The notes under the pieces were generated by a model that saw only the letters and a list, made by a program, of their open reading frames with translations, was not told the DNA's origin and ran no database searches. A stretch of DNA of 64,000 bases from an uncultured Prevotellaceae bacterium (GTDB lineage: Bacteria > Bacteroidota > Bacteroidia > Bacteroidales > Bacteroidaceae). Below are positions 35,501 through 44,464 of the stretch, piece after piece (within the stretch, counting starts at the first letter, position 1; every line of letters begins with the position of its first letter). The translations under genes and the position numbers were made by a program. The DNA is taken from the NCBI GenBank assembly GCA_902778535.1, contig CACYYG010000025.1, forward strand, positions 59,617 through 123,616. Direction: 5' to 3'.

Positions 35501-36534
35501 TTTATGCGGTGACGCTCTACACGTGTGACGACGTTGCCACAGGCTACGTCGACATCCAACAGCAGGTGGCCACCGGCCATACCTACGAGGTGCCCTACTG
35601 CGACGATGTGCCGCTGGGCTGGGAGTTTGTGGGCTGGGCAAAGGTCGAAACCCCCGGCACATCCTTTGAGCAGCAGACGGGCGAGACGCTCATTCAGCCT
35701 GGCGCAACGCTGACAGCCGCCACCACGCTCGTGGCCCGCTACAAGAAGATTGAGCTCAGTCTGACTGACACCGGCACTGACAACATGGTCATCCTGAACA
35801 AATACAATAAGATTAAGACCACCAGCGTCACCCTCAGCAGCCGCACACTCTACAAGGACGGCTCGTGGAACACGCTGTGCCTGCCCTTCGCACTCAGCAG
35901 TCTTGACGGCACGCCGCTCGCAGAGGCCATGGTGAAGACCTTGGAGAGTGCATCGTTTGACGATAGCGACGGCAAGCTGACGCTGAACTTCAGTGAGGAC
36001 AACCTAACCAGTATCGAGGCCGGCAAGCCCTACATCGTGAAGTGGACAAAACCCGACGACTATGTGGCCTACAACGGCACCAATGCCGAAGCATGCAAGG
36101 ACATCGTCAACCCTGTGTTCAACGATGTGATTATCAGCAACGTCATCGACGACATCACGCCGAATGTCACCGGCGACACGCCCAGCGATGGCTGGGTCAC
36201 CTTCCACGGCATCTTCGCGCCCTTCGCCATCGAAGGTGAGAACCGCTCCATGCTCTACCTCGGCAGCGACGACACGCTCTACTACCCCAGCGCAAAGATG
36301 ACCATCGGCGCCTTCCGCGCCTTCTTCCTGCTGAACGGCATCACCGCCGGCGACCCCGCCACCGGCATCCGCAGCTTCGTGCTCAACTTCGGAGACGAGG
36401 CCAGCGGAATAACTGAAGCGGAAGCAAATCCTTCATTCCAAGAATGGTTCTCGCTCGACGGCCGCCGCCTGAGCGGCAAGCCTGCACAGAAGGGTCTCTA
36501 TCTCCACAACGGCCGCAAGGTGATGGTCAAGTGA
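32461..36534 (+). CDS. Giant secreted beta-helix repeat protein 1
   Basis: 1357 residues. The signal peptide (KQLVGILLAMMAGAAQGAWA) is followed by a right-handed beta-helix region (about 70-270) with GGTITGNRA/GGGIHNEGTL coils. A long array of about 30-residue repeats follows (about 440-900), each like IYGGTVTAQGGxxGAGIGGG. Next come a Cys/His module (HCSYC...CACGYE), an InlB-like beta-grasp repeat (GWEFVGWAKVE), a domain containing RTLYKDGSWNTLCLPF, and a terminal GLYLHNGRKVMVK tail. This is the layout of an adhesin or glycan-binding surface protein exported by type IX secretion. Catalysis cannot be excluded but no catalytic motif is visible. Confidence 0.82.
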   Translation: MKIFGKQLVGILLAMMAGAAQGAWADSTVTTEADLRTAVQSSQTVTLGDDITLNSSRLEINNGTTVTLNLNGHTLKRQMTAVDNAGQVIFVASSGQLTITDTKGNGIITGGWANMGGGIFVQNGGTLTISGGTITGNRAAVFGGGIHNEGTLTITGGSITNNTSEQYGGGIYSNSTVSISGATISGNTAQTGGGAVSTEGTLTLDGVTIQGNSAQYGGGVYMFKSASTSPGIVQLKGVCTITGNTASYGIDVYQNQDATLNVQDSPVVGDLYLTEYSFVTLTGPLTTGASIGLNAQKADQTHLTLNYPNYHAGTAPGTFFKSKNVFYAVCLRAPGDEAAGEVAYGVEYIERVWDSTQKKVTETKKAKACPSFTPISGNDTSDETGWLGLGNGWYVVTGNASRKVLNVLGNDVHLIIPDGTSLTVTGGVKVELKNNAVLNIYGQAGNTGQLIVTNSYSKAAGIGSGGGSDDGNAGMINIHGGTIHATGNKYGAGIGGGDNHGFGPQANNSGLYVYGGSVTAQGGEYAAGIGSGDEPSDGTAGYVAVYGGTVNATGGNEAAGIGGGNEGNGAMFSIYGGTVTAQGGAEGAGIGGGDEGNSSTTTFYGGTVTATGGRRGAGIGGGRSGYATAISFHGGNITAIGGEQYSDVTAGGAAGIGGGYKGECRGIYFYGAAESVNGLPATVNATGKHGGSGIGSGYNTDFCQLDISGGNITAKADGNGPGIGRGYTTTGMSRQSSDKKVLVNISGGDVTASSTNGGAGIGTGADTNFNGNINISGGKVTATGINGGAGIGTGGSIGGEKSFMYGWIVISGGEVIAKGEYNDDNSKVYWSGCGAGIGSGAAGEIYPEGLIQLLGGNVTASSMSGGAIGAGGSKVNENSQRDTWVDCPIQIHGDNTTLTLTSGQVRDMIISDNTATWAPSPAIRINPDRGGSVSINGNLAVAMGGTISAEANRVSTLTTPTESQVTVSPCTHGSNTYTINVDNTHTAHCSYCPYSVKENHAATGTCACGYETGIYAVTLYTCDDVATGYVDIQQQVATGHTYEVPYCDDVPLGWEFVGWAKVETPGTSFEQQTGETLIQPGATLTAATTLVARYKKIELSLTDTGTDNMVILNKYNKIKTTSVTLSSRTLYKDGSWNTLCLPFALSSLDGTPLAEAMVKTLESASFDDSDGKLTLNFSEDNLTSIEAGKPYIVKWTKPDDYVAYNGTNAEACKDIVNPVFNDVIISNVIDDITPNVTGDTPSDGWVTFHGIFAPFAIEGENRSMLYLGSDDTLYYPSAKMTIGAFRAFFLLNGITAGDPATGIRSFVLNFGDEASGITEAEANPSFQEWFSLDGRRLSGKPAQKGLYLHNGRKVMVK

Positions 36535-36691
36535 TTACCTGCTTATTATTAAGCGATAACATAAAACCATAATTATAACACCGACAATGAAAACATTCGG
36601 AAAACAACTCGTCGGCATCCTGCTCGCCATGATGGCAGGAGCCGCACAGGGCGCATGGGCAGACAGCAACGTCACAACGGAGGCCGACCTG
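36491..36691 (+). repeat. 201-bp direct repeat, right copy
   Basis: Matches 32365-32565 (offset 4126). It covers the 3' end of paralogue 1, the spacer and the signal-peptide region of paralogue 2. In addition, 36364-36534 is nearly identical to 43060-43230 at the end of paralogue 3. Confidence 0.9.
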
Positions 36692-39600
36692 CTTGAGGCA
36701 GTAAATACCAGCCAGACAGTGACACTCGAAGCCGACATCACCACCCCTTCCCAAAACGGCCGACTGGACATCAGCAGCGGCGTGAACGTGACCCTCGACC
36801 TGAACGGCCACACGCTGACGCGCCCGATGACGGCTGCCGACGACGGCGGACAGGTCATCTTCGTGGCAAACGGCGGCAAGCTGACCATCACCGACTCGAG
36901 TAACGACAAGAAAGGCAAGATCACCGGCGGCTGGGCTTACCAGGGCGGCGGCATCTACGTTCAATCAGGTGGCGAGCTGACCATCAACGGCGGCACCATC
37001 ACCGGCAACCGCGCCGACAAGAAAGGTGATGGCTACGGCTTCGGCGGCGGCATCGAGAACCACGGCACGCTGACCATCACGGGCGGCGTCATCACGGGCA
37101 ACACCGCTGGCCAGTTTGGCGGCGGCATCCACAATGAAGGCACGCTGAACATCACGGGCGGCAGCATAACGGACAACACCGCTGGAACGTATGGCGGTGC
37201 CATCTATAGCAACAGCACGGTCAGCATCAGCGGCGTCACCATCAGCGGCAACAGCGCACAACAGGGCGGTGGAGCCATCAGCAGCGAAGGCGAGACCAGC
37301 CTCAGCAACGTCACCATCACAGGCAACAGTAGCAATCATTATGGCGGTGGCATTTACATGTTCGGGACCGGAACGGTGCAGATGAGTGGCGATTGTACCA
37401 TCACGGGCAACATAGCCCAGGCAGGTGGCGGCATTTTCCATGTGTCAAATGGGGCTGGTGTGGCTGGCCCGACGCTGAAGATGCAGGACAAGCCTGTGGT
37501 GGACAACAACTCACCCAACGACGTCTATCTGCAGAGCTACCAGCTCATCACCGTAACTGGAGCTTTTACCGAAGGGACCAGAATAGGTGTAGACACCGAG
37601 ATTGTGCAGGATGTGTTCACAACGGGCTATGGCAAGTATCACAAGTGGGAAATGACTAACCCCGATAAGTTCTTCTTCGTCAGCAACCCCGTGCTAAACG
37701 GCACTATCGGGACAAAGACGACGGACAACACCTCCGAGGCATACCTCACGCATACCACCTACAAAGCTATCAAGTACATCGAGCGCAGCTGGGACAACGA
37801 AGCAAAAAAAGTGGCCGATGAAGAGAAGACCTGCACCAGTTACACTCCTATCAGCGGCAACGACACCGGCGATAACGGCTGGTTTGGACTGGATAACGGC
37901 TGGTATGTGGTGACAGGCAACTCCAGCTACAAGACGCTGAACGTGACCGGCACTGACGCCCATCTCATCATCCCCGATGGTGCGACGCTCACCGTGACGG
38001 GCGGTGTGAAGGTGGAACAGGGACACAAGCTCACCATCTACGGACAGACCCACGACACGGGACGGCTCATTGCCAACAGCAGCGCCTATGAGAGTGCTGC
38101 CGGCATAGGAAGTGGCATAAACGCAAAAGCGGGCGACGTCACCATCCACGGCGGCACCATCCAGGCTACGGGCAACGTGGGCAGCACTGGCATCGGCACT
38201 GGCGGCCCTCCACAACGTCATCATGTGAAGAACGGAGGGGGCACCGTCGTCATCTACGGCGGTAACGTCACAGCCACTGGTGGTGGCGGCGGTGCAGGCA
38301 TCGGCGGCGGTGCAGAATTAGACCTCGGCAGCACCTTCCACTTCTATATGTACGGTGGCACGGTCACTGCCCAGGGTGGCAGTTACGGAGGAGCTGGCAT
38401 TGGTGGAGGCGGAAACGGTGGCGGTGCCTATGGGAAAGTCGAAGGAAGCACGGTGGACATCTATGGCGGCACGCTGACGGCTACGGGTGGATATAATAAT
38501 TACAGTCACTTGAGCGGCGCTGGCATCGGTGGAGGCGATGGTGGCGACAGTGGCATGAAGGTACATATTCATGGCGGCATCGTGACGGCCCAGTGCGGCA
38601 GCTTCGATGGCGACGGCAAGCGCGCCATCGGCCCCGGCGATGGTGGTGACGACTATGGCGAGCTGACCATCGCCGACGACCTGATGGTGTCGGCCGGCTA
38701 CAGTGTTGCCGACAGCGCCCCATTCGACGCTGGCCTACGCGTGTCAGGATGCTGGTATCGTCCTTACGCCGTCATTGCGCCTTGCACGCATCCCAACCCC
38801 ACTTATACCGTCAGCGGCACGTCGTCAACCGACACCCACCTGAAGCACTGCGCCTACTGCCTCACGCCGTTCGAGGCCGAGCGGCACACCTTCGTCAACG
38901 GCAAGTGCACCGTCTGCGGCGTAGAGCTGACCACCTATCAGGTCACCGTCAATGTGCCTAAGGACAACGGTGCTGTCGACGGCGTGTATGAGCCCTTCAC
39001 TTACCAGATGGTGCCCGGCACCACATTCAAGCTGCCCGCCAGCCCCATCACTTTCAGTGACCGTGTATTTGCGGGATGGCTCGTGGGCACGCCCTCGAAC
39101 AACTCCTATAGAGTCAGCGACGGTGAGGAACTGCTCGCAGCAGGTGAGGAATACACCATCACTGGCAACGTGACCTTTTCCGCCCGCTACAGCTATATCT
39201 ATATTCAGCTGAACGACAACGCCGACAACAGTGAGACGCTCTCCAAATACGTCGGCATGACCGCCACCCAAGTCATCCTCAAAGACCGCACGCTCTACAA
39301 GGACGGTGCGTGGAACACACTGTGCCTGCCCTTCGACGTCGCGCTCGAGGCTTCACCCCTCAAAGGCGCCACAGTGAAGACCTTAGAGAGCGCATCGTTT
39401 GCCAACGGCACGCTGACGCTCACCTTCAGCGACGACCTGACGGCCATCGAGGCTGGCAAGCCCTACATCGTGAAGTGGACAGCGCAGTCCCCCAGCACGG
39501 TGGAGAACCCAGCGTTCACAGGTGTAACCATCAGCACCGCCACTGCTGACGTCGAGACCAACGAGGTGACGTTCAAGGGCATCTTCTCGCCCAAGGAGAT

Positions 39601-39916
39601 AGCAGGCACCGACAACACCCTGCTCTACCTCGGTGCCGACAACAAGCTCTACTACCCCAGCGCAGCGATGACCATCGGCGCCTGCCGTGCCTACTTCCAG
39701 CTGGCCGACGGCATCACCGCCGGCGACCCCGCCAGCGGCATCCGCAGCTTCGTGCTCAACTTCGGCGACGAAACTATGGGCATCAATAACGGTCAATGGT
39801 CAACGGTCAATGGTCAATCAGAGGGCTGGTTTACCCTCGACGGCCGCTGTCTCACTGGCAAGCCGTCGGCCAAGGGCTTATATATATATAATGGTAAGAA
39901 AATCGTCATCAAGTAA
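36587..39916 (+). CDS. Giant secreted beta-helix repeat protein 2
   Basis: 1109 residues, paralogue of the preceding gene with an identical signal peptide. The same order of regions is present: beta-helix coils (GGTITGNRADKKGDG), fewer GAGIGGG repeats (about six), Cys/His module (HCAYC...CTVCGVE), InlB-like repeat (FAGWLVGTPSNNS), RTLYKDGAWNTLCLPF domain and terminal tail ending GLYIYNGKKIVIK. A GGTCAATGGTCAACGG phrase encodes the linker before the tail. The difference in repeat number from its neighbours suggests expansion and contraction. Spacing to the next paralogue is 38 nt. Confidence 0.82.
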   Translation: MKTFGKQLVGILLAMMAGAAQGAWADSNVTTEADLLEAVNTSQTVTLEADITTPSQNGRLDISSGVNVTLDLNGHTLTRPMTAADDGGQVIFVANGGKLTITDSSNDKKGKITGGWAYQGGGIYVQSGGELTINGGTITGNRADKKGDGYGFGGGIENHGTLTITGGVITGNTAGQFGGGIHNEGTLNITGGSITDNTAGTYGGAIYSNSTVSISGVTISGNSAQQGGGAISSEGETSLSNVTITGNSSNHYGGGIYMFGTGTVQMSGDCTITGNIAQAGGGIFHVSNGAGVAGPTLKMQDKPVVDNNSPNDVYLQSYQLITVTGAFTEGTRIGVDTEIVQDVFTTGYGKYHKWEMTNPDKFFFVSNPVLNGTIGTKTTDNTSEAYLTHTTYKAIKYIERSWDNEAKKVADEEKTCTSYTPISGNDTGDNGWFGLDNGWYVVTGNSSYKTLNVTGTDAHLIIPDGATLTVTGGVKVEQGHKLTIYGQTHDTGRLIANSSAYESAAGIGSGINAKAGDVTIHGGTIQATGNVGSTGIGTGGPPQRHHVKNGGGTVVIYGGNVTATGGGGGAGIGGGAELDLGSTFHFYMYGGTVTAQGGSYGGAGIGGGGNGGGAYGKVEGSTVDIYGGTLTATGGYNNYSHLSGAGIGGGDGGDSGMKVHIHGGIVTAQCGSFDGDGKRAIGPGDGGDDYGELTIADDLMVSAGYSVADSAPFDAGLRVSGCWYRPYAVIAPCTHPNPTYTVSGTSSTDTHLKHCAYCLTPFEAERHTFVNGKCTVCGVELTTYQVTVNVPKDNGAVDGVYEPFTYQMVPGTTFKLPASPITFSDRVFAGWLVGTPSNNSYRVSDGEELLAAGEEYTITGNVTFSARYSYIYIQLNDNADNSETLSKYVGMTATQVILKDRTLYKDGAWNTLCLPFDVALEASPLKGATVKTLESASFANGTLTLTFSDDLTAIEAGKPYIVKWTAQSPSTVENPAFTGVTISTATADVETNEVTFKGIFSPKEIAGTDNTLLYLGADNKLYYPSAAMTIGACRAYFQLADGITAGDPASGIRSFVLNFGDETMGINNGQWSTVNGQSEGWFTLDGRCLTGKPSAKGLYIYNGKKIVIK
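39786..39819 (+). repeat. GGTCAA phrase repeat in coding sequence
   Basis: Units of GGTCAATGGTCAAC encode NGQWSTVNGQS just before the C-terminal sorting tail. In frame; a low-complexity insert at a domain boundary. Confidence 0.6.
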
Positions 39917-39954
39917 TCAGGACACAGACAGAACACATCAAACAATACACCAAA

Positions 39955-42900
39955 ATGAAAAAGGCAAAACTATCCCTCCTCGCCACGCTGCTCTTCGTGG
40001 CGCAGGCAACATGGGCAGACGAAACCGTCACGACGGCGGACCAGCTGCTCCTTGCAGTACAGACCAGCCAGACCGTCAAGCTCGGCAGCGACATCACCAC
40101 GCCATCCGATGACGGCCGACTGGACATCAACGACGGCGTAACCGTGACCCTCGATCTGAACGGCCACACGCTGAAGCGCCTGATGACAGCTGTCCACCCG
40201 GGCGGGCAGGTCATCATCGTCAATGCAGGCGGCAAGCTGACCATCAAGGACAGCGGCACCGGCGGCACCATCACCGGCGGCTGGGCCAACGGCGGCGGCG
40301 GCATCTACGTCAGGGAAGGCGGCGAGCTGACCGTCGAGGGCGGCACCATCAGCGGCAACCGCGCCGAAAAGGACGCCGACGGCAACTGGGGCGATGGCGG
40401 CGGTATCGACAACTGGGGAACGCTCACCATCAGCGGCGGCACCATCAGCGGCAACGAGGCTGAGAACGGCGGCGGCATCAACAACGAGAAGACAGGAACG
40501 CTCACCATGACCGGCGGCACCATCAGCAGCAACAAGGCTGAAGACGGCGGCGGCATCTGCAATGAGGGAACGGGCCAGATCACGGGCGTCACCGTCAGCG
40601 GCAACACTGCCAGCGATAACGGCGGAGGCATCTACGCCTGGGCGACGGCCAGCGGGTCGATGGTGCTCACCGACGTCACCATCACCAACAACCAGGCCCA
40701 GGCGGGCGGCGGCATCGCGCTGTGGAAGCCGGAGTCGCAAAACTGCACCGTGGAGCTAAGAGGTGCATGCACCATCACGGGCAACACGGCGACGCTCTTC
40801 GGCGGCGGCATCTACCATTTCGGGTACTTGGATGGACGGGAAGGACCGACGCTGAAGATGCAGGACAAGCCCGTGGTGCAGAGCAACGCCCCCACCGACG
40901 TACATATTGGCAACTACCAGCTCATCACCCTCTCGGCGGCCTTCACTACCGGCGCCCGTGTCGGCGTATACTGTGCCAACGAGCAGCAGACGGAATTTAC
41001 CAGCGGCTACAGGGACAAAAATGGCGACACCGCCCCCGACACCTACTTCTTCGTCAGCTCGCCTACAGCCGATGGCGACGTGGTGTGGAGCGGCGACGAG
41101 GCCGCCATCCAGGCTACGGGCTTCAAGTATGTGGAGCGCGGATGGGATGCCGCGAACAACAAGCTGACCGAGACGACGAAGACGTGCACCAGCTACAACG
41201 TCCTCAGTGGCACTGGCGACTGGGTACCGCTGAACGACGGGCAATGGTACGTGGCGACGGGCAACGCCGAAGTTAAGGTGCTGAACGTGGAGGGCACCGC
41301 CCACCTCATCCTCAGAGACGGTGCGAAGCTCACGGTGAAGAGCGGCGTGAAGGTGGAGCAGGGCAAAACCCTCCACATCTACGGCCAGCCGAAAGGCATC
41401 GGCGTGCCGGGCAAGCTCATCGCCACCAACGAGGAATATGAAGCAGCGGCCATCGGCAGCGGTAATGCTGCTGATGCCGGCACTATCTACTTCCACGGCG
41501 GCACCATTACGGCCACGTCTCGACATGGCTCCGGTGCTGCTGGCATCGGTGGCGGTTATGAGCATGCTGGAGGCAACATCTACATCTACGGCGGTGACAT
41601 CACGGCCACCAGCGCCTACCATGCACCAGGCATTGGCAGCGGCGGAAATTGCCCGGCTGAAAGTGCTGGAAATGTATATATCTATGGCGGCAACATCACC
41701 GCAGTGGCCGGGGTTAATGCTGCCGGCATCGGTGGTGGCAAAGATGGCGCAGGTCCGATAGTCCGTATCTATGGCGGCGACGTCACGGCGACGGGTGGCC
41801 AAGGTGGTGCCGGCATCGGCAGTGGCGGCAAGGATGGCTCCGATGATTCCTCATGGGGCGACATCGCCATCTATGGCGGCACGGTTCATGCAAACGGAGG
41901 CGGCGCCGGCATCGGCGGCGGTAACAACTGCTTCCGAGGTACCGTCAACATTCAGGGAGGAACGGTCTATGCCGATGGTTATAACACGGACTTCGCCATC
42001 GGCAGTGGTTCGATGGATTATGGTGGTCAATTCTCGTCATCAGGCAACATCACCATCTCTGGAGGAACCGTCTATGCCAAAAGCCACGGTTCTTCTGGTA
42101 ACACCTCTTATGGAGGCAGTGCCATCGGAGGCGATGGTGGCACAAAGGTAGCTATTACGGGCGGTGAGATACACGCCTTTTTCGGCAACAAAACAGCATG
42201 TATTCCTATTAAAATTGCTAACAGCTCGCTGCTTACGCTGGGCGACAATATGACGGTGTACGTCGGTGATAACCAGCGGCAAGATGCCAATGGACGAGTA
42301 GAAGCTCTGCTCAGTAGTCATGACGGCTATGCCCTCATCAGGCCTTGCGACCATACGAACAAGACCGTCAGCAGCTTCGACGACGAATACCACTACTTCA
42401 GCTGCAGCTACTGCCTGACCACCCCCGCAGACAACAAAGCAGCGCACGACTACAACGACAGCGGCATCTGCGAGACCTGCGGCAAGGGCTTGGCGGTGAC
42501 GCTCAGCGACAATGCCGGCAACAGCAGCACGCTGGCCACCTACAACGGGAAGCCTGCCGCCACCGTCACCCTCGGCGGACGCACGCTCTACAAGGACGGC
42601 TCGTGGAACACGCTCTGCCTGCCCTTCGACGTGGAGATAGAGAGCAGCACGCTGCAGGGCGCCACAGCCAAATACCTCAGCAACGCCACGCTCAGCAAAG
42701 GCACGCTGACGCTGGACTTCAAGGACGTGGCATCCTACACCTACGGCGGGAGCACCCACACCGTGCTGCAGGCCGGCACGCCCTACCTCCTGAAATGGAC
42801 CACAACGGGCGACCCCATTCAGCAGCCCCAGTTCAGCAGCTGCCTCTTCGCCGGCACCGAGCCCACTGACGTGACCATCGGCGACGTGCTCACCTTCCGC

Positions 42901-43230
42901 GGCATCTACGACCCGCTCAGCCTCGACGCCAACGACAACACCAAGCTCTACCTCGGCGACGACAACAAGCTCTACTACCCGACGAAGGCCATGACCATCG
43001 GCGCCTTCCGCGCCTACTTCCAGCTGGCCGACGGCATCACCGCCGGCGACCCCGCCAGCGGCATCCGCAGCTTCGTGCTCAACTTCGGAGACGAGGCCAG
43101 CGGAATAACTGAAGCGGAAGCAAATGCTTCATTCCAAGACTGGTTCTCGCTCGACGGCCGCCGCCTGAGCGGCAAACCCTCGCAGAAGGGCCTCTATCTC
43201 CACAACGGCCGCAAGGTGATGGTCAAGTAA
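39955..43230 (+). CDS. Giant secreted beta-helix repeat protein 3
   Basis: 1091 residues, third tandem paralogue. The signal peptide differs (MKKAKLSLLATLLFVAQATWA) but the rest follows the same plan: beta-helix coils (GGTISGNEAENGGGINNE), GAGIGGG repeats, Cys/His module (SCSYC...CETCGKG), RTLYKDGSWNTLCLPF domain and GLYLHNGRKVMVK tail. It lacks the InlB-like repeat of the other two. The 3' 170 bp match paralogue 1 almost exactly, whereas 39712-39775 of paralogue 2 also matches it, pointing to gene conversion. A strong terminator follows. Confidence 0.82.
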   Translation: MKKAKLSLLATLLFVAQATWADETVTTADQLLLAVQTSQTVKLGSDITTPSDDGRLDINDGVTVTLDLNGHTLKRLMTAVHPGGQVIIVNAGGKLTIKDSGTGGTITGGWANGGGGIYVREGGELTVEGGTISGNRAEKDADGNWGDGGGIDNWGTLTISGGTISGNEAENGGGINNEKTGTLTMTGGTISSNKAEDGGGICNEGTGQITGVTVSGNTASDNGGGIYAWATASGSMVLTDVTITNNQAQAGGGIALWKPESQNCTVELRGACTITGNTATLFGGGIYHFGYLDGREGPTLKMQDKPVVQSNAPTDVHIGNYQLITLSAAFTTGARVGVYCANEQQTEFTSGYRDKNGDTAPDTYFFVSSPTADGDVVWSGDEAAIQATGFKYVERGWDAANNKLTETTKTCTSYNVLSGTGDWVPLNDGQWYVATGNAEVKVLNVEGTAHLILRDGAKLTVKSGVKVEQGKTLHIYGQPKGIGVPGKLIATNEEYEAAAIGSGNAADAGTIYFHGGTITATSRHGSGAAGIGGGYEHAGGNIYIYGGDITATSAYHAPGIGSGGNCPAESAGNVYIYGGNITAVAGVNAAGIGGGKDGAGPIVRIYGGDVTATGGQGGAGIGSGGKDGSDDSSWGDIAIYGGTVHANGGGAGIGGGNNCFRGTVNIQGGTVYADGYNTDFAIGSGSMDYGGQFSSSGNITISGGTVYAKSHGSSGNTSYGGSAIGGDGGTKVAITGGEIHAFFGNKTACIPIKIANSSLLTLGDNMTVYVGDNQRQDANGRVEALLSSHDGYALIRPCDHTNKTVSSFDDEYHYFSCSYCLTTPADNKAAHDYNDSGICETCGKGLAVTLSDNAGNSSTLATYNGKPAATVTLGGRTLYKDGSWNTLCLPFDVEIESSTLQGATAKYLSNATLSKGTLTLDFKDVASYTYGGSTHTVLQAGTPYLLKWTTTGDPIQQPQFSSCLFAGTEPTDVTIGDVLTFRGIYDPLSLDANDNTKLYLGDDNKLYYPTKAMTIGAFRAYFQLADGITAGDPASGIRSFVLNFGDEASGITEAEANASFQDWFSLDGRRLSGKPSQKGLYLHNGRKVMVK

Positions 43231-43270
43231 TCGTCACCCATCCTGCGTTTTCGTAATTTTTCGTCTTTTT

Positions 43271-43319
43271 TCGTGGCTTTCGGAATAATCATTCATTCCG
43301 GGAGCCACGATTATTTTTT
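43271..43319 (+). terminator. Rho-independent terminator of the beta-helix cluster
   Basis: Stem CGTGGCTTTCGGAAT / ATTCCGGGAGCCACG with an 8-nt loop and one 2-nt internal mismatch, followed by TTATTTTTT. It lies 40 nt after the stop of paralogue 3. Confidence 0.85.
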
Positions 43320-43336
43320 CGGGGTAGATTTCTTAA

Positions 43337-43420
43337 AACAATGACGTGGTTTTATCAGACAATGACATTGTTTTATCAGTCTTCGGCCATTGTTTTATCA
43401 AACATTGACGTTGTTTTAAC
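43337..43420 (+). repeat. Iteron-like tandem repeats
   Basis: Four imperfect units of about 21 bp with the pattern ACAATGACATTGTTTTATCA. A related direct repeat (GGTAAAACAATGGTAAAACA) lies at 44880-44899. The spacing of two helical turns suggests a protein-binding array, but no cognate gene is identifiable. The rest of 43421-43580 holds nothing I can assign. Confidence 0.55.
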
Positions 43421-43580
43421 TTTTGAAACATCTCCTTATCAGGTGAGATTTAAGCACTTACAAGGACTTACAAATCATGCTGGAAACCAACACCTTACGT
43501 TATCTAAGCAATTCTCTGTAATATGTACTCTCTAAAACATATATTCTAAAAGTTGCCTGACAAGACCTGTACCTATGATT

Positions 43581-44455
43581 CTATTCTTCTTGCTCGTAGT
43601 AATATGAATAGTCGATGCCCTTCATGAAGATTTCGCGGTCATCAATCTTATTTGTAAGTGCAGGCTTTAGTAGCTCACGAATCTTAGTGTTGTCCAGACG
43701 ACTCGCAATCATCGCATCAAGATAATCCCGTTTGTCTATCTGGCTCCAGTCCACGCACATTTTCATTCGCTTCTTAAAGATAAGGTCAAGCCAGATGCGT
43801 GTTGAGCGGCCATTGCCTTCCATAAATGGATGGGTAGCATTCATCTCTACGTACTTGTCTACAATCGCGTCGTATGTGTCTTCAGGCATTGCCTCAACGG
43901 TTTTCAGATAACTCTGAAGATGCTCTGCCAAGCGAAACAAAGTCCCCCCCTTCGCAATGTTCTTCGTCCGTATCTTTCCAGCAAAGTCGTATAGTCCGCC
44001 GAAGATATAGGCATGTATCTGTTGCAATGCCTTCACTATGCCCACATCCTTATCTGCCACCAGATTACTTTCGATGAACGTATAAGCCTTTTTTTGCTAC
44101 GCCCGTCGATAGTGTTGTCGCTATAAGTGAACCAGTCGAGAAAGGCTGTAGCCTGATTGTTTGGAATGATTTTGGCAAGTTTCTCGACATCGACCTGACC
44201 GATGACATCTGTGTTATACTTCTTTCCATCAGTTGCCGTTAGTTTCAGTTGGGTAGTGGCACTAACCAACTCGTTCTTTTCTTTCCGCAGTTTCGCCTTG
44301 AGATACTTCCAGTAGTTACGGTTTTTCTCATGGTCGTCTTGCTGATTAATAGCGCCTACGATGTCAAGCACCGAAAACCACCATTGATTGTGTTCCTCGT
44401 CCCATACGGCACGAACTTTATGGTCTTTATAAAAACGTATTGATATCTTGTTCAT
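43581..44455 (-). pseudogene. BRO-N / Fic fusion gene split by a -1 frameshift
   Basis: Two frames join into one known architecture. The upstream frame (44455 down) is a BRO/antirepressor-like N-terminus: MNKISIRFYKDHKVRAVWDE, QWWFSVLDIVGAI, ATTQLKLTATDGKKYNTDV, FLDWFTYSDNTIDGRSKK. The downstream frame reads KAYTFIESNLVADKDVGIVK, then the Fic core LQQIHAYIFGGLYDFAGKIR and motif HPFMEGNGRSTR (complete, so AMPylation chemistry is possible). The frames meet at a run of seven A (minus strand; T at 44089-44095). One extra or missing base there, or -1 slippage on the A-run, links them. A small XRE gene lies 9 nt upstream. Labelled pseudogene because the frame is broken, but frameshifted expression is possible. 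Confidence 0.8.
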
Positions 44456-44464
44456 ATCATCTTT

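Noticed and set aside
43341-43535. Small open frame over the iteron-like repeats (MTWFYQTMTLFYQ...)
   Set aside because: The peptide is only the translation of the 21-bp repeats plus intergenic DNA; no start signal and no family.
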